DNA of 64,000 nt from Schizochytrium sp. TIO01 (taxonomy: Eukaryota; Sar; Bigyra; Thraustochytrida; Thraustochytriidae). The notes under the pieces were generated by a model. It saw only the letters and a list, made by a program, of their open reading frames with translations. It ran no database searches and was not told where the DNA came from. The position numbers and the translations under genes were made by a program. How positions within the stretch are numbered: position 1 is the stretch's first letter; the number at the start of each line of letters is the position of its first letter. The stretch is from positions 3,183,102 to 3,247,101 of the forward strand of contig SMSO01000025.1 of the NCBI GenBank assembly GCA_004764695.1, in the 5' to 3' direction. Below, piece by piece: positions 51,958 through 60,853 of this stretch.

Positions 51958-54900
51958 ATGGGCAAGGCTAAGAGCGGTAGCAACGCGCCAAAACGTGGCA
52001 ATGCTCCAATTAACTTTGTTGACGAGTCGTACAAGATCCGAATTGACAGGCTGGTGGATGACTTCAAGAAATCTGGTGAAGCAGAGTTTAGATTTCCCAG
52101 CAACCTTAACAACACCGAGCGCCGATATGTGCACGAGCTGTGCCGCAAAGAGGGCCTTGCATCCAAATCTAGAGGTAAAGGCGATGACAGATACCTTACC
52201 GTGAGCCGTAAGGTTGCCTCTAAGAATGCAGATGCGATAGTGCCACGGCTCGGCTTGGGATTGCCAAGCGAACGTCTTCTTCAGGACTACTTTACAAGAT
52301 TTGCTATCTCCGATGCAGAGTCCAAGCTTGCCGCCACTCGTTCCTGGCAAGATGAGGATACTCTCTTTCCCACCGATGATTTAAGTAGTGAAGGTGTTGA
52401 CGGCAACGTGCAAGGAACTGGCCCCGCTCGCTATATTGAACCAAGTCCAATGCAGAAGATTGAACGTTGGGATGAACATCTTTCGCATGTTCCTCAATCG
52501 CGAAGACAGCTACCAGTTTGGGACAAGCGAGACGAGATTCTTAGCGCAATTAACGCTTGTGACGTAACAGTGATCACTGGTGAGACAGGATGTGGTAAGA
52601 GTACGCAAATCCCGCAGTATCTTTTGGAGATGGAGAGTCTTAAATTCAATATCGTTTGCACTCAGCCGCGTCGTCTTTCTGCAGTAGCACTTGCAGACCG
52701 CGTTGCGTCAGAAAATGGGCAAGGCGAGGTAGGTGATGAAGTGGGTTACAGCGTTAGACTGGAGCGGAAAAGGTCTGACCGCACGCGCCTTATGTACTGC
52801 ACGACTGGTGTCTTACTTCGTGAATTGGCTCATAGCCCCAAGGCCCTGGGTGATGTAACTCATCTAGTGATTGATGAGGTGCATGAGCGTGATATCAACT
52901 CGGATTTTCTCCTCGTTATTGTTCGTGAGCTCCTGCTACAGCAAAAGAAATCGTCCGCTGAGCGTAAGCTGAAGTTGATTCTCATGAGTGCGACTATGCA
53001 GGTGAACTCTTTCTTAGAGTATTTTAGTAACACGCACTACCCTCTGGCTTGTCAGTATGTGAAGGTTCCTGGTAAACTCTTTAGTGTTCACAAACTTTTC
53101 CTCGAGGACATTCTTTCGCGCACAAGTTATGTTGACCAGCTTATGGAAAGAAACAAACGAATTGCAAATGCACTTGCTTCTATAGCTGACCGCGGAGAAA
53201 GCCAAGTAGGCACACAAGCTGAAGGCGAGCCAGGTGTTGACTTGGAGGATTTGAAAGAAGCCCAGGAAGAATTTGTTTGTCAGCTTTGCCGTGCTAAGTT
53301 TACGTCCCCGGGTGAATTTGGAGCTCATGCAGCGTTCTGCACAGGCGGAAACGCGCAATTTGAAAACGCCTGGGGAGAAGAGGACGGAGTTGACAACGGT
53401 GGCTCTGGAGATCAAGCAAACGGACAGGACGGCTTGGGCTTTGTGACAACCTGGCATTCTGAATGGGACCAGGCCGATGCTGATGATGATGCAACCACAA
53501 ATCATGTAGATGTAGGTAGTGAGTCGTCTGCTGATCATGATAGTGAGGAGGAAAACGATGATGACGGATTGCTTTTAGGGTACGGAATCGGCTCAGGTGC
53601 TGCAAAAGGAATCGCTAACTTGCCTGGATCTTCTAGCCACTCAGATGAGATAGACACTGTGGAAGATGAAGGACCCAAAATGTCTGCTCAAGCGGTCCAG
53701 ACCTTGCTTGATCAGTACCAGTACGCACGCCAACTGACTGGACTTGATGACGATACCCAGCTCGACATTGACTTGGTCGTTGAAGTTCTTCAGCAAATTG
53801 AACAATCTCATGACGATTTGACCAGTTTTGCAGGTCGTAAGCGCAAAGCTAGTGAGGAGGGGTTTGGCCGTCTTGCTGATAAAGGCTCTGTTCTGATTTT
53901 TCTTTCTGGTTGGGACGAAATTGCAAAGTTATGTGATGCTCTGCAAGAGCATCCTCTCTTTGGTGACGAGTCTCGTTACCAAGTGCTTCCTCTTCACTCA
54001 GGAGTCTCACCGTCAAGTCAGCGACAAGTGTTCAAACGTGCTCCGCGCGGTGTGCGCAAGGTTATCTGCTCCACCAACATCGCAGAAACCTCTGTGACAA
54101 TTGATGATGTTGTTTATGTGATCGATGCAGGAACATCCAAAACAAAGAGATATGATCCTCATACAAAGGTCTCCAGTTTGACCAATGGGATTATTGCAAA
54201 GGCGAATGCTATTCAGCGAAGCGGACGTGCTGGACGTGTGCGCTCTGGAATTTGCTTTCGTCTTTATTCTAGAACCCGATATGAGGCTATGCTTGATGAA
54301 GAAGCCCCTGAGATGCAGCGAACTGCTCTTGAGGAGGTGTGCCTACAAAGTTGTGTACTTTTAGAAAAACGCACTTTTACGGTAACATCGAAAGGATCTA
54401 AACGGGTATTTGTGCGCAATTTTCTTGCCCGTGCGCCAGATCCTCCGCAAGACATATCCGTTCGGAATGCTCTGAACCTACTCTTTGAGCTGGGCGCCAT
54501 CAATGTGGACGAGAAATTGACTCCACTAGGACATGCTTTAGCGCGCCTTCCCTTAGACCCACGCCTCGGAAAAATGGTACTTATTGGTACAATGCTAGGC
54601 CTAAAGGAGGAAGCAGTGACCTTGAGCGCTTTTTTTGCAACAGGACGAGATCCGTTTGTGATCCCAATGACTGCAGTAGATCGCAAGCGCTTTGAAATAT
54701 CGCGTAGGCAGCTTACTGGTGGGGTGGAAAGTGACTTTGTAGCGTGCTTTCGTGCTTACGAGGAGTATGCACGCATTGGACGCTCTGCTTGTACGCAGTA
54801 TTTTCTATCCCCGTCTATCATGAACACTGTTGTGCAGACTCGGAAGCAAATTCTGCGACTCTTACCAAACATGCCTGTGATTGAGTTCAAACAACGCTCT

Positions 54901-55740
54901 CTCTCTCTAGTTACTGTGATAGAAGTTCTTGCCGCGATTGGGACGTTTCCCAACGTCGCAGTGCAACTTCCTCAAACTAAATCATTACGTTCTGGTGCAG
55001 AACGGAAAATCTTGCCTCATAAGAGCTCCGTGCTTAGGGTCGGGGCAAATGAATCTTTGGATCATCACTTATGGGTAGTGTTCGACGAGATGACCCGCTC
55101 CCGAGTACACTGCAATATTCGTGGATGTATGGAGGTTCTACCTCTCTTGATAACTCTTTTCCGTGGGGTCTACACGATTGTGCACGAAGAAGAGGACTCG
55201 TCGACGCAAATCCACCTTAATGAGTGGATTGAATTTCGTACAAATCATTCGCGAATTGCGCTTCAAGTAGCTGTTTTGCGAGACCGCCTAGAAGCACTCT
55301 TTGCGCGCAGTCTTGTGGATGGCAAAGAGTTTTCGCAAGAGGAGGAGGCTACAGCAAGCGCCTTGCTACGGCTTATATCTACTGAAAGGACAGGGAAGAG
55401 GCTTGAAGAGTCTCAATTTGGCGCAGCAAGCGTCCGAGGCAACATCCGCGGCCGTGGTCGCGGAGGTCGGGGCGGTCGCGGTGGACGCGGTCGGGGCGAC
55501 AACCACAACGGCCATCAACACCAAAGGCAGCAACAAGCGCAAAATCAAGAGCATCAACAGCAACAGCAACATCCGCGAGGAGGTCGTGGTGGTGGCCGGG
55601 GTGGCAGCTACCGTGGCCGTGGTAATGGTAATGGCAATAATAATAGCAATGACAATGGCCATGGCAACCGCGGAGGAAGTAAGAAACGTGGTAGCAGCTA
55701 CCGTGGCCGTGGAAATGGTCAGAATAACAAGAGCTCCTGA
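51958..55740 (+). CDS. R3H-DEAH-box RNA helicase with inserted zinc finger and RGG tail
   Basis: Predicted 1260-residue DEAH helicase related to the DHX36/YTHDC2/plant NIH group. An N-terminal R3H nucleic-acid domain (about 43-87) has R55-x3-H59. Helicase motifs: GETGCGKST (207), TQPRRLSA, DEVHERD (305), LMSAT, STNIAETS (704) and QRSGRAGR (752). HA2 and OB-fold-like regions follow. Between the two RecA domains lies an insert of about 200 residues carrying a Cys2His-Cys finger (CQLCRAKFTSPGEFGAHAAFC, about 440-460) and a long Asp/Glu/Ser stretch. The tail (about 1160-1260) is RGG/RG-rich, interrupted by Gln/His and Asn runs, typical of RNA binding. It unwinds RNA, possibly G-quadruplexes, by family. 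ATG at 51958 is the first in frame. Confidence 0.92.
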   Translation: MGKAKSGSNAPKRGNAPINFVDESYKIRIDRLVDDFKKSGEAEFRFPSNLNNTERRYVHELCRKEGLASKSRGKGDDRYLTVSRKVASKNADAIVPRLGLGLPSERLLQDYFTRFAISDAESKLAATRSWQDEDTLFPTDDLSSEGVDGNVQGTGPARYIEPSPMQKIERWDEHLSHVPQSRRQLPVWDKRDEILSAINACDVTVITGETGCGKSTQIPQYLLEMESLKFNIVCTQPRRLSAVALADRVASENGQGEVGDEVGYSVRLERKRSDRTRLMYCTTGVLLRELAHSPKALGDVTHLVIDEVHERDINSDFLLVIVRELLLQQKKSSAERKLKLILMSATMQVNSFLEYFSNTHYPLACQYVKVPGKLFSVHKLFLEDILSRTSYVDQLMERNKRIANALASIADRGESQVGTQAEGEPGVDLEDLKEAQEEFVCQLCRAKFTSPGEFGAHAAFCTGGNAQFENAWGEEDGVDNGGSGDQANGQDGLGFVTTWHSEWDQADADDDATTNHVDVGSESSADHDSEEENDDDGLLLGYGIGSGAAKGIANLPGSSSHSDEIDTVEDEGPKMSAQAVQTLLDQYQYARQLTGLDDDTQLDIDLVVEVLQQIEQSHDDLTSFAGRKRKASEEGFGRLADKGSVLIFLSGWDEIAKLCDALQEHPLFGDESRYQVLPLHSGVSPSSQRQVFKRAPRGVRKVICSTNIAETSVTIDDVVYVIDAGTSKTKRYDPHTKVSSLTNGIIAKANAIQRSGRAGRVRSGICFRLYSRTRYEAMLDEEAPEMQRTALEEVCLQSCVLLEKRTFTVTSKGSKRVFVRNFLARAPDPPQDISVRNALNLLFELGAINVDEKLTPLGHALARLPLDPRLGKMVLIGTMLGLKEEAVTLSAFFATGRDPFVIPMTAVDRKRFEISRRQLTGGVESDFVACFRAYEEYARIGRSACTQYFLSPSIMNTVVQTRKQILRLLPNMPVIEFKQRSLSLVTVIEVLAAIGTFPNVAVQLPQTKSLRSGAERKILPHKSSVLRVGANESLDHHLWVVFDEMTRSRVHCNIRGCMEVLPLLITLFRGVYTIVHEEEDSSTQIHLNEWIEFRTNHSRIALQVAVLRDRLEALFARSLVDGKEFSQEEEATASALLRLISTERTGKRLEESQFGAASVRGNIRGRGRGGRGGRGGRGRGDNHNGHQHQRQQQAQNQEHQQQQQHPRGGRGGGRGGSYRGRGNGNGNNNSNDNGHGNRGGSKKRGSSYRGRGNGQNNKSS

Positions 55741-56217
55741 AGTGTTGCTATATTTGATTACGACACTAAAAGTAGATAATATTTTCATCTTCTGAATCTT
55801 CTTGAGCTTAAAAGAAGCAATTCGAAATATTAAATTCATAAACTTTGGTCTGGTACTTTTCTTGATTTGATTCCAATGTTCCTAAATGTTTCTTATATGA
55901 ATGGGAAATTCGTAAGTGAATGAGCATTATCGCTACTTGTCAAATTTGCTCAAGACCCACTCAAATACCAGAGGTGATCTTAGTGGATGAATTGAAAAAC
56001 AAAGAAGAACGGAAAGAAGAGTAGTAGATAAGTTAAATGTTTTGGTCTGTTTCTTTTGAATTGCGTGAGAGTGTTTTAATCTTGGGTTTTGGTAAAGTGT
56101 TTTTTATTATTATAAAAGAAAGCGAGTGAATCTGTTTTTCTTGGCAAGCGGGCGATTGGTGGGCAAATTGAGTTGACTATATTGAATACAGCCACCAAGG
56201 CGAGGCTATTGCTGGAG
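55741..56217. other. Convergent 3' spacer
   Basis: 477 bp between the helicase and bZIP stop codons, AT-rich. No gene. Confidence 0.5.
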
Positions 56218-57246
56218 TTAATTTTCGACAGCAGGAGGCTTGTTGATTTCCTGCATGATCTCATCCTGGCGTTTTTTGTTGAACGTCCAAAGACCATCAA
56301 GCATATGTACGCATGCTTGATTGTTTTCTACCCACTGCAAGAATTTGACGATTTGCTTTGGGGAGATGATCTTCAAGATCTTGTCCATATGGCTCTGACG
56401 ATTGATCATATTCTTCTCAATGTCTTTCTCAAACTTATTGAGTGAAATCAGACAACGCTTCATTGATGAGCTTTGCATACCAAGTTGACCACGCTGGGAC
56501 TTTAACTCAGCCTTTTGCTTCTCATCAAGCTGAAGTTCTTTACACAAGACACTCCACATGCTATCCGGGTTGTCATCCGAGTAAAAGTCATCGTCTTGCT
56601 TGAGAACCCATAGAAGCATCTTACTAATCTGTGTTGGCAGTAGCAGTTGCTCGAGTTGGTTGATATGGACCTTGACGAGCTTCTTACGCTCCTCTCCAAA
56701 ATCGGAGTAAACCTCTGTGTAATTTTGTAGGCGCTGCACGATATCCTCATCACTGCACTTCTGCTCGAGCATCTGGTTCATAGACTTGACTTCGTGCAGA
56801 CGGCGTTCTTCCTCGTCTTTACCACGGTTTCCTCGTCCGCTTGTAGCCTTGCCAAGCTTATTCATGCACATTTTCAGCTTCAGCTCGAGACGGCGATTTG
56901 TCTCACGAAGCATGGTCACCTCCTCTGCAAGTGCCTCCACGCGCTCGCGCTTCCGCTTACGACAGTTGCGAGCAATTTCGCGGTTCCTCTCAAGGCGCTC
57001 CTCGCGCTTCTTTTGTTTTTCTGCGTCTGTAAGCGTGTTATCGTCGTCAATATCATCAAGGCCATCATCATCGTCATCATCGTTTAGAAAGGGGTCATAT
57101 GATTCGCCCTTCAGGTCAAAGAGATCATCTAGCGGGCCCGTAAGTCCGGTACCCATCGAAGGTGGGCCCATGTAAGAGCTGTTTCCCCCCATATTGGGCA
57201 TAGCCCCCATGCCATTTGAAAATTGATGCGGTTGTTGGTGCGACAT
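56218..57246 (-). CDS. bZIP transcription factor with duplicated C-terminal helix module
   Basis: Predicted 342-residue nuclear factor. After a Met/Gly/Asn-rich start and an acidic patch (about 52-72) comes a bZIP domain. Its basic region at about 79-101 holds the NREIARNCR signature (N88..R96), followed by a leucine-heptad coiled coil to about 128. The C-terminal half is helical and contains two related segments 92 residues apart: PTQISKMLLWVL (204-215) and PKQIVKFLQWVE (296-307), each followed by a stretch ending in a Trp and hydrophobics. This part distantly recalls the DOG1-type region of plant TGA bZIPs, but I cannot assign it. It likely binds ACGT or TGACTCA-type sites; a TGACTCA-like array lies about 640 bp upstream. 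ATG at 57246. Confidence 0.87.
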   Translation of the reverse strand: MSHQQPHQFSNGMGAMPNMGGNSSYMGPPSMGTGLTGPLDDLFDLKGESYDPFLNDDDDDDGLDDIDDDNTLTDAEKQKKREERLERNREIARNCRKRKRERVEALAEEVTMLRETNRRLELKLKMCMNKLGKATSGRGNRGKDEEERRLHEVKSMNQMLEQKCSDEDIVQRLQNYTEVYSDFGEERKKLVKVHINQLEQLLLPTQISKMLLWVLKQDDDFYSDDNPDSMWSVLCKELQLDEKQKAELKSQRGQLGMQSSSMKRCLISLNKFEKDIEKNMINRQSHMDKILKIISPKQIVKFLQWVENNQACVHMLDGLWTFNKKRQDEIMQEINKPPAVEN

Positions 57247-57854
57247 TCTGCCTTTTCTCTAAGCTTTCTTGAAAATCAATTTAAATTCGCCCTCTGCCAC
57301 TATTGACTCCTTTGTTGATGTGTCCTAGCTCGAATTTCCCACGACAATTTAGCAGCAGACCAACACCTACAGCAAAAGAGACCGATATACCCCTGTTTCA
57401 ATAGAGGGTGAGTTGTAGAGATTTACGAAATGTATGATCCGTCAATAAATCAATTGATTCTCGTCGTAATAAACCAACGAAACTTCCGCCCGTAACTTCC
57501 GCTTCTTCGACAACTCCTTGTACGTTCTCTTCTTTTCGCCTACTTCTCGTAAATCCAGACGAGATCAATGAGCTGGTGCCTGCTTTCCACACGCAAGCAA
57601 ACCACAGCAAGCCTAGTAAGCGCAAATGACGACTACGGAGCTTCTTCGAGAGCAAAGCAGCAAAGATCTTTCTCGCTGCTACTTCCCTTGCACTCCCCTA
57701 AAGCGGCGTTGTTGAAGCCGTCTTCTGTAGGTCAGACGTGGACAGCGGGGTTGCCCGCGACGCCCTTTCCTCGCGGTGCCCTTGAGCGCGACTCGAAGCG
57801 TGCGCTTGTTCTCAGGGTCTGCCGTCTCAATCAATCAGGCTTTGATTGAGTTAA

Positions 57855-57928
57855 TGACTGACTAAACGAGTTACTAGAAGAATGACTCAATACACGAATG
57901 ACTTAATACACGAATGACTCAGTACACG
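57855..57928. promoter_or_regulatory. TGACTCA-type site array upstream of the bZIP gene
   Basis: Three 16-bp tandem units (57881-57928) each hold a TGACTCA or TGACTTA heptamer at 57883, 57899 and 57915. Two more half-matches (TGACTGA 57855, TGACTAA 57859) precede them. TGACTCA is the AP-1/GCN4 bZIP site. The array lies about 640 bp before the bZIP start codon, on its upstream side. Autoregulation is inference. Confidence 0.5.
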
Positions 57929-58213
57929 AATGAATGAAATGATTGATTGTTGTAGTTGTTATTAGTTATAGTGCCCATTCTTCTCTTTTTCTTTCGTTTT
58001 CTAGCTAGCCTGAGAGGAAAAGGAGAGGGATGGAAGAAGATGCCCATCGTAAGGAAAGAATGCATCAGTGCGGATGCCAGGGCACAGAACTCAGGCGCAA
58101 ATATAGCGGACCTGAGTCGAGCTGGTCGCAACGACGTAGGGTTTCCGCGAGCTCTTCGATTTCGAGCAACTGCGCACTCCCACGACGAAAGAGCAATTGA
58201 CAGCAAAGGAGAT

Positions 58214-58215
58214 CT

Positions 58216-58274
<59 letters not shown>
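58214..58274. repeat. (CTTT)n microsatellite, about 15 units
   Basis: Perfect tetranucleotide run of about 61 bp in non-coding DNA; the longest simple repeat in the window. Confidence 0.95.
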
Positions 58275-59372
58275 GATTTCACGGATCAAAGAGCGCTCGG
58301 GAGAACTTACCTATCGTCTATCATGTCACTGGTACTGATTTACCATATGTACAAATAGAGTCGCTATCTCCCCGGCGAGTTAGCTGGAGGGTATTTATCC
58401 GAGAGTGGAGCCTCTCATGGTTCTTCGCCATCGCAGGTCCACGGTGGAGCCTTAGGAAATAGCCTTTAATTGCGCAAACGCTTCAACAAGAAGAGCTGAG
58501 CTGCCACGGAGGAGAGAGAAGCACCTCAATCCCGAAGGTGGCTCGGGCCTCTGCCTGCATTTCACGCAGAGCCTTTCGAGCTAGACAGAACTCGGAAAGG
58601 AACGTCGGGGAAACCCATCATCTCAGCCATTTCTCTCTCTACCATCGTTCCAAAATCTGGTTGATCCTTTTTCTTTTCTTTGCAATTTAAGTTGACTTCG
58701 AAATTCTGACTACTACATTACACCTAGCTTTAACCATAGCAATGTGTACCTTTTCAGGGCGTTCTGTTATTTTTTATCCCTACCTACCCTAGGTAATACT
58801 TATATGCGTTTGAAGATCAAGAGGGTTTTACTTTTATATTCAAAGATGATATGAAATATAGTCTACAACAATAATAATAGTATGATAACAATTAACGGAG
58901 TTTCTTCTTTTGGTCAGGGCGTGGATCAAATCGTTTATCCTGAGCGGCATTTCTAGGTACTAGCGATTGCCCCCCCCCTGAAAGCCATGGCTTGCCTGTA
59001 AACTTCATCATGATGGAGGTACCTGAATGGCAATTCCTATAGGCAGCTAGTTTGCTTCATCACTCAAGTTTTCTCACTAAAAATACTACTGCTCGATGGT
59101 AAATTATGCGTGGGATCGGAGAATCTTGAAGGTGCCTACCTACGTTCATCAATTTGACGTGAGTGTGACGCTCATACAACCACAAAGTACTGTGAACTAT
59201 ATAGAGGCCTATAAATCGAAGGCAAATCCTCAGTTGCTTGCCTTCTTCGCCATCATGAGTACTACTACACCAACACTTGTACAGAAGCTGGTGAAGGAAA
59301 GGGAAGAAATAGATACGAATGACGCTGATTGATTTTGTAATGTCACGCATTTGAGGATCCCAAGCTGGGGCG

Positions 59373-60217
59373 TTGCTGATATCTTATTTGCCAGGAGATG
59401 ATGATGTAAGGAAGCATTTCCTGATGGGTCAACCTAACGCCCTCGATTCCTATAAAGAGAGTGAAAAAAAACAAAACATAAATACGCTTCGTCCTTTGGC
59501 GAACTCGCGCCGCTGGAAAAAGATACTCGTAACAATGCAGCGGACATCCTCATAAAGTATGGAGGGTTCACGTGGACTGACACGGGCGGTTTTATCGAAG
59601 CCAATGGAAAGCTTGGTCTCGGGGCAGTCCTTAATTTTCAGCATCAAATTTTGGACATGCTGGGTTTCCTACAAGTCCTCACGATGGTGAGGTTCACCAC
59701 AGGTCTACACGTTGAGTCCTGTGAGTTCTATGGCACACCGTTCTTGGAGGTGAGCAGCCTTCATTTATCATCTATAAATCCAGAGACGGTGAAGCAGTTT
59801 GTCATTTTCATTCCAAGTTTGGTAATGCACGGCTTCATCTTGCTCAGCATTGGTGAATCTGACAACTTACCTCTTGGGCTTGTACCTTCATTTTAAAGGT
59901 CTATGGTTGACTTCTCGCCTCGATGTTTGTTTAAGTTGACTATTTCAATTGGCAATGCCGTCATCGATGTGGATTTTGCCAAAGTCATTTGTGAAGTCGG
60001 CGCACAAATACTGACGATAAAGGGTCCGGAGAATAAGTCAATCATGCAACACATTGGTGCGTTTGCAAAGAATGAAATAATTGAGTTTCCGACTGACTGG
60101 GATCTCACAACTTTCCTCGAGAGTTATCGCACAAATATCTATGCACGCAGACGCAGCCTGATCCTCACTGACGAAAAGCAAGCATTAATATTCCAAGGCA
60201 TGCGAAATACGACTTAG
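59373..60217 (+). pseudogene. Broken unrecognised gene, frameshift plus in-frame stop
   Basis: Protein-like sequence begins in one frame (GDDDVRKHFLMGQPNALDSY..) and passes into another at an A8 run (59464-59471). It continues in that single frame to 60217, interrupted by a TAA at 59894. The piece after the stop (from ATG 59903, 104 codons) reads well on its own. A pyrimidine-rich AG at about 59393 could be a 3' splice site, so an upstream exon may exist. I recognise no domain. It sits 0.6 kb before the nuclease-kinase gene in the same orientation and may be a decayed member of the same accessory block. Two genuine short genes, or assembly errors, remain possible. Confidence 0.45.
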
Positions 60218-60392
60218 CGCAGATTATCACTTCGGTTTATGGTGTCGGCGATATGAAGCAAATGTGGATGAGGTCATGTGCATTAATACCCTCAAATTCA
60301 TTAACGACCACAACATCGTACATTCAAGCATTGTGTGCTCTCGCGTTAAAAAATAATAATATATATATATCTTATACGCTTTTATAATTATG

Positions 60393-60787
60393 CTATAGGA
60401 AGATAGGAAGTACAACTACGAAAATGGCAACGTTTTCTCCAATTAGCTCCAGACGACCCATCAAAGTACCCAGCTCTTCAAGTTCGCTGGTTGTAAAACC
60501 ATCGAATGTTTCCTCGTCACTGTCTTCGCCGCCACTTTCTTCATCGCTGTCTGTGTCGTTGTCTGTATCGCCGTGACCATCAGTGCCAGTGGCGAGATTA
60601 ACCGGGCTTGATTCTTCGTCATCCAGAACTTGGTTGCGCAGCAAAACCAAAACTGCAAGTAGGTGGGTGACAGCTTACTACCTTTGGGGGATTCCATCAT
60701 GCCCAGGGTCCCGCCGCTATCCCTCGAGGAAGCACATAACTTACCCGACGAAGATGCAGCTAGCGAGATAAATCCTACCCGCATCAT
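60393..60787 (-). CDS. Small two-exon gene for an acidic, probably secreted or anchored protein
   Basis: Exon 1 60745-60787 and exon 2 60393-60652 are joined across a 92-nt intron with a GTAAGT donor and CTTGCAG acceptor. The joined frame is exactly 101 codons (100 residues). The N terminus MMRVGFISLAASSSVLVLL looks like a signal peptide. The middle is Asp/Glu/Ser/Thr/Gly-rich. The C terminus ends in a hydrophobic stretch (NVAIFVVVLPIFL), as in a tail anchor or GPI-anchored precursor. Intron length and sites match others in the window. The gene is head to head with the nuclease-kinase gene, with 66 bp between start codons. I recognise no family. Exon 1 is short, so the model is tentative; a second ATG follows directly. 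Confidence 0.45.
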
Positions 60788-60853
60788 TTCGGCACCACTC
60801 CAAGTCTCGACGAATCTGGAAAGAAGTCTTGGTTTGATGAGCCAACACAAGAA

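Larger units (their letters stand above)
57247..59372. other. 2.1 kb spacer: bZIP upstream region to accessory block
   Basis: Contains the TGACTCA-type array (57855-57928), a long CTTT microsatellite, and ACCTACCTA motifs (58781, 59131). Open frames here arise from the microsatellite or lack ATG starts. A short ATG frame near 59255 (MSTTTPTLVQ..) might be a first exon of the broken gene that follows, but I could not find a splice that joins them in frame. Confidence 0.45.

Noticed and set aside
57398-57655. Minus-strand frame with a signal-peptide-like start upstream of the bZIP gene
   Set aside because: No ATG is available; the frame starts at TTG and probably lies in the promoter or leader of the bZIP gene.
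57956-58289. Frames on both strands ending in FFLS or KKER repeats
   Set aside because: They are created by the CTTT microsatellite, which has no stop in several frames.
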